Shown piece after piece: positions 33,369-42,273 of a stretch of 64,000 bases of DNA (its first letter is position 1; every line of letters starts with the position of its first letter). The stretch is from Microbulbifer harenosus. GTDB taxonomy: Bacteria > Pseudomonadota > Gammaproteobacteria > Pseudomonadales > Cellvibrionaceae. The notes under the pieces were generated by a model that was given only the letters and a program-made list of their open reading frames with translations, had not been told where the DNA came from and searched no databases. Made by a program: the position numbers and the translations under genes. The stretch is taken from contig NZ_VANI01000023.1 of the NCBI RefSeq assembly GCF_005771435.1, positions 1 through 64,000 of the forward strand, given 5' to 3'.

Positions 33369-36368
33369 TTAGAAGGCGTAGCGGGCGCCCAATTGCCAGC
33401 GTGCGCCGCCCTGGTAGAGCCCCAGAATCTGGCTGTCGGCACGGCCGTGAACACGGATGTATTCATCGGTGACGTTGATGCCTTCCAGAAATACCTGCAT
33501 CCCCTCCAGCTGTGGCAACTCGTAGCTCACATTCAGATCGATCTGACTGTAGGCTTCAGTGTACTGCGGGCTGGCGCCGGTGCTCTGGCCGCGGGAGCTC
33601 AAGAACTCGTCGCGCCAGTTGTAGGCGATACGCGCCTGGAAGCCATTCTTGTCATAGAAGCCTACGAGGTTGGCGGAGTCGCTGAGGCCAACCATGGATT
33701 CCTGGTCCACCAACAGGAAGGGATCATATTCCAGCTCTGAGTCAACCAGGGTGTAGTTCGCCTGTAAACCGAAGCCCGACTCGCCAAACATATGCTGCAC
33801 TGCCAGTTCAACACCGTCGATGGTGTTGTCGACATCGCCATTTACCGGTGTATCCACGCGAAAAATCATATCGGGATCGGTATCTGGATTACCGGCAATA
33901 GCGATCTTGCTTGGATCGATACTGCCGTCCTCAAGATAGCCAACGGTTACAAATGGGCTATCCGCATAGTTCTCCGCGATATACATACGGATTTGATCCG
34001 CCGTATTAAAGCCGGCAGCACGAGCCTCAGCGGCAAGAGCACCTTCAACCGGGTTAGGGATATTGAAAACATTTTTATCGGTCTTGTCCGTACTAATAAA
34101 GTTGGATACTTCCTTACGGAACAGACCTGCAGACACGTAGCTGGTGTCACCGTAGTACCACTCAAGCGACAGGTCAAAGTTAAGCGATTCGAATGGCAAT
34201 AGGGCCGGGTTACCGGTAGAGCCGCCACCAATACCATTCGCTGCAACGGTACCAACAGTTGTACCACCCTTGATGTCGTTATATCCCGGGCGGGTAATCG
34301 CTTCACTCACGGCCGCGCGCGCCACCAGATCTTCGGTTACGTCCAATTTGAACGCAATGCTCGGTAAGACGTAGTCGTAATCACCTTTTTCACGCAGATA
34401 TTCCTGCGAGCCATCACCGGTAACAGAGACTTCGTTGTTGGAGGTCCAGATAGCGCCATTGTAGGACGGCACTACAGACACGGAATCAACATCCGTCTGC
34501 TCATAGCGAAGGCCAGCATTCACTTGATAAGGCATACTGAACATTTCGGAACTGAAATTGTACTGTGCGTAAACTGCAGTAGAAATCTCAGTAGTGGTGC
34601 GGTCGGTGTCAGAGGCGTAGTCGGTTGAGGCACAGAATGCGGTACCACAATCACCCATGCGATTACTGTTGATCAGGTCAGTCGGATCGTTGCTGTACAA
34701 CTCTTCGGCCAGAGCGCGTACTGCTTCGAAATTCCATGTGTAATAGGTATCCAGCGGCTGCAGACCGCCGAGCTCAGAGAAATCGCCCCAGGACATATCG
34801 AACTGGTCGGAGATGCTGTGCGCAGTGAACAGATCGTCGGGCAAGTCTTCTGGGCCGCCGGCACCACCCCAGGAGTTGCGCTGTACAAACGCAGACTGCG
34901 AGCGGTTGGTTACCTCCTGGCGAGAGATACCGAAGTCGATATCGCTATTCTCGTTCAGCTCGAAGTTACCACCAAAGCGGAACTGGTCGATCTCGGAATG
35001 ATCTTTACTGTTGGTGAATACGGATCCGGTAACTTCAATGTCTGAAGCCTTGATGCCATCGTCCGTGTAGACATGAATAGCCGGCAGATCTTCGGTGTAA
35101 TCCACACTGCTGCCGTTGCGCACCATGGCTGCCAGGGTGAACGTATTGTCGGTCCCCCAGGGGCTGTCCGGACGGCGCTCGGCCTCGGAATGCTGGCCGT
35201 CAAAGAACAGGCTCAGACGGTCATTGACCTGCCAGTCCAGATTGATACCGAACATATCACCTTCGTGAATCTCGGCGGTACTACCACTTCCCATAGCCAC
35301 ATCACTGGGGCTGCCGTAGAACTCAGAGAAGATTAGCGGAGAAGATATGGGGCCGTCACTCCAAATACCCTGCTGCTGCCCCGGCTGCCATCCGTGATAT
35401 ACAGAGATATCGTTGAACTGCTTGGCAATCTTGTTCTGGTAGTAATTGTAATCAACGGTCGCTGTCAAATCGTCGGTCGGCGCCCATTGCAATACCAGCT
35501 GGCCGTTGGTGCGCTTGCGCTGCTGTTCTTCAAATTTGTAGGCAGTGTTCTGGGGGGAAGAATAAATATCTCCCTCGCCAGGACGGTTGACTTGGTTTTC
35601 CTGCGGCACGCCGCCCCAAGAGTCGTTGCCGCCGCCCCAGGTGTTGTCATTCTGGCCGGGTACTGCAGACCAGCCGCCTGGTACCGTTGCCTGAGAACTG
35701 CCGCTCTCGCGCTCCTGCACAGAGCCGGAGATGGCCACACCAAACTTGCCATCGGCAAAGGTGTCGGAGTAGAAGCCACTGTACTCGGGGGTGATGCTTG
35801 CATCGTCGGAGGACTCGTCCATCACACCTTTAACCGCGAAGCGCATGGTGCGCTCGGGGGTGTTCAATGGACGCGCCGTCAGCAGATTGATGGTGGCGCC
35901 CATACCGCCAGACGGCAGGGTGGCGTCGCTGGTTTTGGCCACTTCCACACCGGTAACCATATCGGAGGCGATATTCTGGAAGTCGAAAGAACGGCCCCCG
36001 GTGGTGCGGGCCAGCTGACGACCATTCAGGGTCACTAAGTTGAAATCGGGGCCCAGACCGCGCACGGTGATCTTGCTACCTTCACCATTCACACGGTCGA
36101 TAGACACACCGGAAATACGCTGCATCGACTCCGCGAGGTTGGTATCTGGGAACTTGCCGATGTCTTCTGCGGAAATAGCGTCGACGATACCTTTGGCGTC
36201 GCGCTTCACATCCATGGATTTTTCGAGGCTGCCGCGGATGCCGAGCACCACTACCTCTTCCAGTGCTGCATCCTGTTCGCTCTGTGCGTAGGCGGCGCCG
36301 CTGACGCCGGCCAGGGTGGCGATGGCCACCGCGATGGAATTCTTCTTGAATCCGGTCATTCTGTTCAT
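33369..36368 (-). CDS. TonB-dependent outer-membrane receptor 2 (Xanthomonas/Caulobacter carbohydrate type)
   Basis: A 999-residue outer-membrane receptor. Signal peptide (MNRMTGFKKNSIAVAIATLAG...YAQ), TonB-box-like EEVVVLG, plug motifs KFPDTNLAESMQRISGVSIDR and TVRGLGPDFNLVTLNGRQLA, then a long barrel ending in WQLGARYAF. GGGGGAG precedes the ATG. It differs from receptor 1 in plug sequence (the VNGEGSKITVRGLGP class) but belongs to the same broad family. Two or three operator half-sites lie 113-192 bp upstream. With GH16, GH3 and the CBM-di-haem gene sharing the site, this is the best candidate laminarin-oligosaccharide receptor. Confidence 0.93.
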   Translation of the reverse strand: MNRMTGFKKNSIAVAIATLAGVSGAAYAQSEQDAALEEVVVLGIRGSLEKSMDVKRDAKGIVDAISAEDIGKFPDTNLAESMQRISGVSIDRVNGEGSKITVRGLGPDFNLVTLNGRQLARTTGGRSFDFQNIASDMVTGVEVAKTSDATLPSGGMGATINLLTARPLNTPERTMRFAVKGVMDESSDDASITPEYSGFYSDTFADGKFGVAISGSVQERESGSSQATVPGGWSAVPGQNDNTWGGGNDSWGGVPQENQVNRPGEGDIYSSPQNTAYKFEEQQRKRTNGQLVLQWAPTDDLTATVDYNYYQNKIAKQFNDISVYHGWQPGQQQGIWSDGPISSPLIFSEFYGSPSDVAMGSGSTAEIHEGDMFGINLDWQVNDRLSLFFDGQHSEAERRPDSPWGTDNTFTLAAMVRNGSSVDYTEDLPAIHVYTDDGIKASDIEVTGSVFTNSKDHSEIDQFRFGGNFELNENSDIDFGISRQEVTNRSQSAFVQRNSWGGAGGPEDLPDDLFTAHSISDQFDMSWGDFSELGGLQPLDTYYTWNFEAVRALAEELYSNDPTDLINSNRMGDCGTAFCASTDYASDTDRTTTEISTAVYAQYNFSSEMFSMPYQVNAGLRYEQTDVDSVSVVPSYNGAIWTSNNEVSVTGDGSQEYLREKGDYDYVLPSIAFKLDVTEDLVARAAVSEAITRPGYNDIKGGTTVGTVAANGIGGGSTGNPALLPFESLNFDLSLEWYYGDTSYVSAGLFRKEVSNFISTDKTDKNVFNIPNPVEGALAAEARAAGFNTADQIRMYIAENYADSPFVTVGYLEDGSIDPSKIAIAGNPDTDPDMIFRVDTPVNGDVDNTIDGVELAVQHMFGESGFGLQANYTLVDSELEYDPFLLVDQESMVGLSDSANLVGFYDKNGFQARIAYNWRDEFLSSRGQSTGASPQYTEAYSQIDLNVSYELPQLEGMQVFLEGINVTDEYIRVHGRADSQILGLYQGGARWQLGARYAF

Positions 36369-36480
36369 GGAGTTGTCTCCCCCATCGTCACGTCATTTTC
36401 GTTATTGGTTTCGCCGGGGATCGGGTACCTCGAGACCACGCAAGAATAACCCGATCTGGCTCGAGGCTATACTCCCGCCA

Positions 36481-36560
36481 CGTCCCAATATGAGTCGTCC
36501 CACCTTGCAGTAACGGCAAAAAATGAACTATCCCACCTTGAATCCTGCAAAGCGGGAACG
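36481..36560 (-). promoter_or_regulatory. tandem glucan-regulon operator-like sites (TonB receptor 2)
   Basis: CGTCCCAATAT at 36481, CGTCCCACCTTG then GGCAAAAAATG at 36496-36527, and TATCCCACCTTG then GCAAAGCGGG at 36529-36560. The last two are head-to-tail copies about 33 bp apart, three helical turns. This is the only promoter in the set with more than one copy. Confidence 0.65.
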
Positions 36561-36768
36561 AAAAAACACTTAAATATCAGACAGTTACAGAACTGGCGCA
36601 ATTTTGCACCGCAAGCGAGCGCACCGCTGCCCACAATGGTGCGGCGGTGGAAAAAAGTGGGGCCACGGCCGTGGCACGACAGAATGACTTGTTAGACAGG
36701 GACAGACCGGCCGGTCTCATTTATCTGCGGTGGGAAGACTGATATTGGGGGGATCCGCGAAATTACTC
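36561..36768. other. intergenic region with two palindromes downstream of the ABC/isomerase operon
   Basis: GCCACGGCCGTGGC (36662-36675) is followed on the minus strand by CCCAC and six T (36656-36651), a plausible but short terminator for the isomerase operon. AGACCGGCCGGTCT (36704-36717) is a second perfect palindrome. No gene. Confidence 0.5.
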
Positions 36769-37548
36769 TCAACCCCAGCGTTTTAGTGCGCGCAGGCTGC
36801 GCTGGATACTGTCGTGAGGTGCAACCGCATCGTCGCGCTCCACGAAGGCATATTCCAGCCCCGCCGGTGCGGCATGACTGAGCAGCGCAGGGAAATCGAT
36901 CACGCCCTGCCCCACATCCGCCATGCCGCCCTGGGTATCCGCATCCTTCAAGTGCCACAGCGGGAAGCGGCCGGGATAACGGGCAAAGTACGACGCAGGC
37001 TGCTGCCCGGCCTTGTGCATCCAGTACAGGTCCATTTCGAAATACACCGTTGCCGGGTCGGTGTTATCCAGTAACAGCTGGTATGGAACAAAACCGCCGG
37101 TTTCCTCGAATTCGAAGTCGTGGTTGTGGTAGGCAAGGCGCAACCCGGCGTCGCGGCACTGGCGACCCCAATCATTCAGGTTCTGCACCAGCTTGCGGTA
37201 GTCGCTGGCACTGCGCCGGCTCTGCTCCAGCCAGGCCAGCACCACATATTGGCTGCCGAGCGCTTTGGCCTCGGCGATCACTGCGGAGAAGTCCGACTCC
37301 ATCTGCTCCAGCGGGAAGTGGCTTGCCGGTGCGCGCAGGCCGCTGCGCTCCAGCAGGTTGCGAACGTCTGCGGCGCTGTGACCGTAAAATCCGGCAAGTT
37401 CCACGGTGCGGTAGCCGGCATCGGCCACCTTCGCCAAGGTTGCAGGTACGCTTTCTTCCATCTGGTTGCGCAGTGTGTACAACTGCACGCCGTGTAACTC
37501 CGGCTCGGCCGCCGCAATCGTGGACATGGTCGCTCCGCTACCGATCAA
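36769..37548 (-). CDS. sugar-phosphate isomerase/epimerase-like TIM barrel, probably frameshifted at the signal peptide
   Basis: The readable frame gives 259 residues of the xylose-isomerase-like TIM-barrel family (AP endonuclease 2 fold): GVQLYTLRNQM, YRTVELAGFYG, LRLAYHNHDFEFE (metal-binding His), VYFEMDLYWMHKAG, LWHLKDAD and a late EYAFVERDD. These act on sugars or inositols, often with a divalent metal. The frame opens with TTG at 37548 and has no good ribosome site. Upstream, the same frame encodes ALLKCALAVLIGS, a signal-peptide core, and an ATG with AAGAGAAAACC lies at 37603 one frame off. The two frames join if one T of the T6 run (37592-37587, minus strand) is removed. Either a sequencing error or a real frameshift. 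Last gene of the ABC operon. Confidence 0.8.
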   Translation of the reverse strand: MIGSGATMSTIAAAEPELHGVQLYTLRNQMEESVPATLAKVADAGYRTVELAGFYGHSAADVRNLLERSGLRAPASHFPLEQMESDFSAVIAEAKALGSQYVVLAWLEQSRRSASDYRKLVQNLNDWGRQCRDAGLRLAYHNHDFEFEETGGFVPYQLLLDNTDPATVYFEMDLYWMHKAGQQPASYFARYPGRFPLWHLKDADTQGGMADVGQGVIDFPALLSHAAPAGLEYAFVERDDAVAPHDSIQRSLRALKRWG

Positions 37549-37651
37549 TACCGCCAGCGCACATTTCAGCAGCGCACGGGCCGGGGAAAAAAGGGATATT
37601 CATTAGGCAGGTTTTCTCTTGAGGATCATCTTCGTGCGCTCCTCACCGGCT

Positions 37652-38605
37652 CTAGCCTTTCACAGCTCCCGCGGACAGGCCCGACACCAGAAAACGCTGT
37701 AACCAAAGAAACAGGAGCATAACCGGTAGCGATACCAGAATGGAACCGGCGGCAAAGAAGCCCCACTCGGAGGCGTAGTCGCTGACGAAGAAACGCAGCC
37801 CCACCGGCACGGTATAGCGGGATTCCTCATCCATGAAGATGGAAGCGAGGATAAATTCATTCCAGGCGGTCATGAACGCAAACAGCCCGGTAACGGCGAT
37901 GGCCGGGCGCGCCAACGGCAGAATGATACGGGTGAAAATGGTCCAGCGGCTGGCGCCCTCCAACAATGCGGACTCCTCAATTTCAAAGGGCAGCGTGTCG
38001 AAATAGCCCTTCAGCATCCAAACACAGAACGGCAGCGCGGTAATGGAATACACCAGGATCAACCCAAGCCAGGAGTTGCCGAGCCCCAGCCACTGCACCA
38101 CGATCACATATAGCGGAATCAGCATCAGCACCGCGGGAAACATCTGCGAGATCAGAAACAGCAGCATGCCGCGCGCGCGGCCGGGGAAACGGAAGCGGGA
38201 AAACGCATAGGCGGCAGTACAGCTCAGCGACAGGCCGACGATGGTGGTGGCGAAAGCCACAATCAGGCTGTTGCCGAGCCAGCGCAGAAATGGCTGCTCG
38301 GTGAGTACCGCGCGAAAATTGGCCAGAGACCAATGCTCCGGCAACGGGATCAGGACCATCAACTGCTGTGCGATTCCGGCATCTTCGGGCAGGCGCACCA
38401 GGGTCAGGGATTGCTGGCCGGAAAACGCTAGGCTCACCACCCACAGCAGCGGGTAGACCACAATCAGGGACGAGAGCACCAGCAGGGCGAAGCGCCAACT
38501 GAATATGTCACGGGCAATTCGTGTAGGAGCCTGCTTGCAGGCGAACCTGGCCCGCTGCCAAAGTCGTTCGCCTGCAAGCAGGCTCCTACGAATGGAAGAG
38601 CTCAT
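37652..38605 (-). CDS. maltose-type ABC importer permease (MalG-like)
   Basis: A 317-residue inner-membrane permease with six hydrophobic segments and the EAA loop EESALLEGASRWTIFTRIILPLARP-like (docking site for the ATPase) near residue 225. The start at 38605 follows GGAGG at 7 nt and overlaps the stop of the upstream gene (ATGA). The N-terminal region encoded by 38523-38589 (about residues 6-28, RSLLAGERLWQRARFACKQ) is a REP-like palindrome read as protein, so this cytoplasmic tail is not conserved family sequence. It works with the fused binding protein-permease and the MalK-like ATPase. Confidence 0.93.
   Translation of the reverse strand: MSSSIRRSLLAGERLWQRARFACKQAPTRIARDIFSWRFALLVLSSLIVVYPLLWVVSLAFSGQQSLTLVRLPEDAGIAQQLMVLIPLPEHWSLANFRAVLTEQPFLRWLGNSLIVAFATTIVGLSLSCTAAYAFSRFRFPGRARGMLLFLISQMFPAVLMLIPLYVIVVQWLGLGNSWLGLILVYSITALPFCVWMLKGYFDTLPFEIEESALLEGASRWTIFTRIILPLARPAIAVTGLFAFMTAWNEFILASIFMDEESRYTVPVGLRFFVSDYASEWGFFAAGSILVSLPVMLLFLWLQRFLVSGLSAGAVKG
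38523..38589. repeat. REP-like palindrome inside the MalG-like coding start
   Basis: GTAGGAGCCTGCTTGCAGGCGAAC (positions 38523-38546) and its exact 24-bp reverse complement (38566-38589) flank a 19-nt spacer. The GTAGGAGC head and inner palindrome resemble Pseudomonas-type REP/RAYT-associated repeats. A related, imperfect copy lies at 40828-40903. It is unusual in lying within coding sequence. Confidence 0.85.
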
Positions 38606-40920
38606 CGGGTTGCCTCCAGCGTACGGCTCACCCGCATCTGCCACATGGCGTAACAGAACAGCAGCGCCAGGATCACCATGGAATAGGCCGCAGCGTAGGC
38701 GTACTGGTACTTCTCAAAGCCGATGCGGAACGCCTTGGTGATCAGGATATCGTTGGCTCCCGCCGGCGCACCGTCGCTTACCAGGTAGATGACGTTGAAC
38801 ATGTTGAACGTCCACACCACCGACAGGATCACCGCCGGGATCAGCACCGGTTTCAGCAGCGGCAGGGTGATGGTGCGGAACTGGAACCAGCGCCCGGCAC
38901 CCTCCACTCTGGCGACTTCGTACAGTTCCCGCGGGATCGACTGCAGGCCACCCAGGATAACCACCATCATGAACGGAATACTCAACCACACATTGGTCAC
39001 CAGCCCGGTAAAAAAGCTCGCGCCGATTGAGTCGAACCAGGCCACCGGTGCCATACCCAGTACCTGTAGCCCCTGGTTGATAGCCCCGAACTGAGGGTGA
39101 AACATGCCCTTCCACACCAGTGCGGTGATGTAGTTGGGGATAGCCCAGGGCAGGATCAGGATCAGGCGGAACCAGGCGCGACCGAAGATGGGCTTGTCCA
39201 GCGCCAGTGCCAGTATCAGCGCGAGGCCCACCGCCAAAGTGACATTGCTCACGGTCCACAGGATCGTGATCAGCAGGGTCCAGTAGAAATTATCGAAGTC
39301 GAGGCTGCGCTCGCTGCCCTGCCCCCGCCACAAATGAAAGTCCCCGAGTATCGCCGCGTAATTGTCGAGCCCTATTAATCGCGACCACAGCGGGGTGTGC
39401 TCGTTGAACACGGTGGTATCGGTAAACGACAGCAGCAGACCGTACAGCAGCGGGAACAACACCAGCACCAGCATGCCCAGTATGGCCGGCAGGATATATA
39501 GGTAGGCGGTGCGGTGGGTGCGCCAACCCGCGGCCAGTTGCGCCCTGTAGCGACGCCACAGTAACCACGCCGCCAGTGCCAGGGCAGCGGGCAATAGCCA
39601 CAGCCAGGCCGGCATCTGTGCCCGGTGCTCGCCGCGGGCGCGAGAGCGTTCCAGGCGCGCCAGATCCGCGCTCAGGCTGCGCTGCAGCTGGCGCATCTCC
39701 GCTTCCGGCTGCGCCGCGCCCTTCACCACTTTTTTCAGGACATTTTCCAGCGGTACCCACAACAGAGTCATGGCCGGCAGGTTGGGAATGGGTACCGTCG
39801 CTTCCAGCTGACGACGAAATGCCATGGCCGTCTCGTCGGTGGCGATACTCGGGTGTTCGAAGGCACTGATATTCGCCGGCAGCTGCCCGCCCTCAATCGC
39901 CATTTTTTCCGCGGACTGACGGCTGGTGAGGTAATCCATCACTGCCACCGCGGCCGCGGGATGCTCAGACCAGGGAGACAGGAACAACCCCTCCACCGCC
40001 ACCCAGGGCGCCAGCGGCAAGCCGCTCTCGCTGTTGACGGGCAGCGGCACCACCCGGTAATTCACGCCCGGGGCAATTTCCCCCAGCATCCACGGGCCGC
40101 TGATCACCATGGCCGCACGGCCCTGGTTGAACAGGCTGGTGACCAGGGTACTGCTGGGCTCCTCCGGCAGGATGCGATCTTGCCGCGCCCAGCGCGCGAG
40201 CATTTCCACGGAGGCGATGTTGGCGCTGTTGGCGAGATCCAGATTGCCGCCGCGATCAAACGGGCCGCGGCCAAAGCTGTTCATCAGGGCGCCGTGAAAG
40301 AAAGGCTCGGTGTAGCTGTAGGCGAGGCCGAAGCGCCCCGCCTTGCGGTCGGTGTGGCGGCGGGCCTCGGCCACCATGGCGTCGGTTGTGGCGGGGGCGG
40401 CCTGTACCAGATCGGTGTTGAGGATCAGCGCCGGGCTCTTGAATGCGAGAGGCAGGCCGTAGAGCTCGCCGCCGAAAGTCATGGCTTCGATCAGGTTTGG
40501 CGGAAAGCGGCCGAGTAAGTGCTCACCGACATAGCGATCTATGGGCGCCACTGTGTGCCCGGCGCTGGCCCAGCCCCCGAGGCGGTCGTGGGCAAACACG
40601 AACAGATCCGGCCCCTGTCCGCGGGGCAGTGCGGCGGAGAGTTTGTCGGCATAACCGCCGAAGGGCACCGCGAGCGCCTTGACCTGAACATCGCTCTGGC
40701 TGCGGTTGTAGTCCTCGATCAGTTGCTCGAAGGCAGCGCGCTCGGCGCCGCGATAGCCGTGCCAGAGGTTCAGGGTTTCGGCGGCAAGGACCTTGCCGGA
40801 GAAAAAGATCAGAAGGCAGAGCAGTGCTTGTAGGAGCCTGCCTGCAGGCGAACACCGCGGTTTCGATCTAGCCACGCTTTCGCCAGCAAGCTGGCTCCTA
40901 CAAATCGGGGCGATGATCAC
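38602..40920 (-). CDS. fused solute-binding protein-permease of a maltose-type ABC importer (MalE-MalF)
   Basis: A 772-residue fusion. Residues about 24-48 form a signal/anchor (RLLQALLCLLIFFSGKVLAAE); about 48-400 are a family-1 sugar-binding protein (LNLWHGYRGAERAAFEQLIEDY, GGELYGLPLAFKSPALILN, GPWMLGEI); a basic coiled linker follows; then a MalF-like permease from about 434 (WLWLLPAALALAAWLLW, YLYILPAILGMLVLVLFPLLYGLLLSFT, an EAA loop at YEVARVEGAGRWFQFRTITLPLL). Separate genes are the rule in this class. A GTG start at 40920 overlaps the stop of the ATPase gene (GTGA). Codons for about residues 6-31 lie in a REP-like element. The sugar is unknown; context suggests gluco-oligosaccharides. 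Confidence 0.92.
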   Translation of the reverse strand: MIIAPICRSQLAGESVARSKPRCSPAGRLLQALLCLLIFFSGKVLAAETLNLWHGYRGAERAAFEQLIEDYNRSQSDVQVKALAVPFGGYADKLSAALPRGQGPDLFVFAHDRLGGWASAGHTVAPIDRYVGEHLLGRFPPNLIEAMTFGGELYGLPLAFKSPALILNTDLVQAAPATTDAMVAEARRHTDRKAGRFGLAYSYTEPFFHGALMNSFGRGPFDRGGNLDLANSANIASVEMLARWARQDRILPEEPSSTLVTSLFNQGRAAMVISGPWMLGEIAPGVNYRVVPLPVNSESGLPLAPWVAVEGLFLSPWSEHPAAAVAVMDYLTSRQSAEKMAIEGGQLPANISAFEHPSIATDETAMAFRRQLEATVPIPNLPAMTLLWVPLENVLKKVVKGAAQPEAEMRQLQRSLSADLARLERSRARGEHRAQMPAWLWLLPAALALAAWLLWRRYRAQLAAGWRTHRTAYLYILPAILGMLVLVLFPLLYGLLLSFTDTTVFNEHTPLWSRLIGLDNYAAILGDFHLWRGQGSERSLDFDNFYWTLLITILWTVSNVTLAVGLALILALALDKPIFGRAWFRLILILPWAIPNYITALVWKGMFHPQFGAINQGLQVLGMAPVAWFDSIGASFFTGLVTNVWLSIPFMMVVILGGLQSIPRELYEVARVEGAGRWFQFRTITLPLLKPVLIPAVILSVVWTFNMFNVIYLVSDGAPAGANDILITKAFRIGFEKYQYAYAAAYSMVILALLFCYAMWQMRVSRTLEATR
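40828..40903. repeat. REP-like palindrome inside the MalE-MalF coding start
   Basis: TTGTAGGAGCCTGCCTGCAG at one end and its imperfect complement CTGGCTCCTACAA at the other (about 76 bp), sharing the GTAGGAGCCTG head with the copy at 38523-38589. It encodes part of the pre-signal region of the fusion protein. Confidence 0.8.
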
Positions 40921-42038
40921 GCGCCGACTCCGGCGCGGGCGCCATCGCGGTGAATGCGCTGCTGGCTCGCGGCGTCAAACAGGTACACCGCCGCGGGGTC
41001 GAATGCCAGTTCCAGCACATCGCCGAGAGTGAACACCCGCAAACCCGGCAGCCGCGCTATCACCTGGTCCGCACCCGCGCGCAGATGCACCAGCATCTCG
41101 GCGCCCAGGCTCTCCACCAGTTCGATTTCCCCGCGGAGCCGCGGCCAGTGGGCGGGGGCGCTGGCCGCGTACACCAGCTTCTCGGGGCGCAGCCCCAGCA
41201 GCAGATGCTGTTGCAGCCCCCGCAGTTTCGGGCGCGGCAGGGTAAGAAGGTCGCAAACCAACTGCACCCCGTCGTCTTCTACCCGCACCAGGTTCATCGG
41301 CGGCGACCCCATAAAACCGGCGACGAAGGTGTTGTCCGGATCGTTGTACAGTTCCAGCGGGGTGCCCACTTGCTGGAGTACACCGCGGTCGAGGATGGCG
41401 ATGCGCGAGCCGAGAGTCATGGCTTCCACCTGATCGTGGGTGACATACACGGAGGTGGTGCCCAACTGGCGATGCAGGCGGTGGATCACACCGCGCATTT
41501 GCACACGCAGTTCCGCATCCAGGTTGGACAGCGGCTCGTCGAACAAAAATACCTGCGGGTCCCGCACCATGGCGCGGCCCAGTGCCACCCGCTGGCACTG
41601 GCCACCGGAGAGCTGCCCCGGCTTGCGTTCAAGCAGCTCCGAGAGGCCAAGCGTCGCCGCCGCATCGCGCACCCGCCGCTCGATACCGAGCTTGGGAAAA
41701 TCGCGCACCCGCAGGCCAAAAGCCATGTTCTCGAACACGCTCATATGGGGGTAGAGGGCGTAATTCTGAAACACCATGGCAATATCCCGATCCCTCGGCG
41801 GTAAATCATTTGCCCGGTGACCGCCAATCAGCAGATCGCCGGCGGAAATGGATTCGAGCCCCGCGATCATACGCAGAATGGTGGATTTACCGCAGCCTGA
41901 CGGCCCTACCAGCACCATGAATTCGCCATCGCGAATTTCCAGGTCCAGCTGTGGCACTGTCGCAGGACCATTGCCATAGCATTTACTAACTCCCCTCAAT
42001 TCAATTACGGCCACAGGGACATGTCTCTCTTCATTCAA
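40917..42038 (-). CDS. MalK/UgpC-type ABC importer ATPase
   Basis: A 373-residue ATPase: Walker A GPSGCGKST, Q-loop QNYALYPHM, signature LSGGQCQRVALGRA (Cys where Arg is usual), Walker B VFLFDEPLSNLDA, H-loop VYVTHDQ, and a C-terminal TOBE/OB region (about 245-373) as in MalK. GGAGCGGTTTGA precedes the ATG. First gene of a minus-strand operon, with the fusion permease, MalG-like permease and TIM barrel following by 4-nt overlaps or short gaps. It supplies energy for sugar import. Confidence 0.95.
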   Translation of the reverse strand: MNEERHVPVAVIELRGVSKCYGNGPATVPQLDLEIRDGEFMVLVGPSGCGKSTILRMIAGLESISAGDLLIGGHRANDLPPRDRDIAMVFQNYALYPHMSVFENMAFGLRVRDFPKLGIERRVRDAAATLGLSELLERKPGQLSGGQCQRVALGRAMVRDPQVFLFDEPLSNLDAELRVQMRGVIHRLHRQLGTTSVYVTHDQVEAMTLGSRIAILDRGVLQQVGTPLELYNDPDNTFVAGFMGSPPMNLVRVEDDGVQLVCDLLTLPRPKLRGLQQHLLLGLRPEKLVYAASAPAHWPRLRGEIELVESLGAEMLVHLRAGADQVIARLPGLRVFTLGDVLELAFDPAAVYLFDAASQQRIHRDGARAGVGA

Positions 42039-42273
42039 ACCGCTCCGTTCTTATTATTGCTTTGATGACCTCGCACATCAGAGGATACCCTGCGAACATC
42101 CATTAAGCACATGCGGCATAGGCAACGCTGGCCGAGCACAGAAGCCTCGAAAATGTGCAAACATGCGTCGGATTTCCCTCCATATACTTCATTTCCTTCC
42201 TCCTGTACTAGATTTAACGGGCGCAGCAGTACCGTGCATTCGCAGTCAATAAGTACGCTAAGGACAAAGAAAC

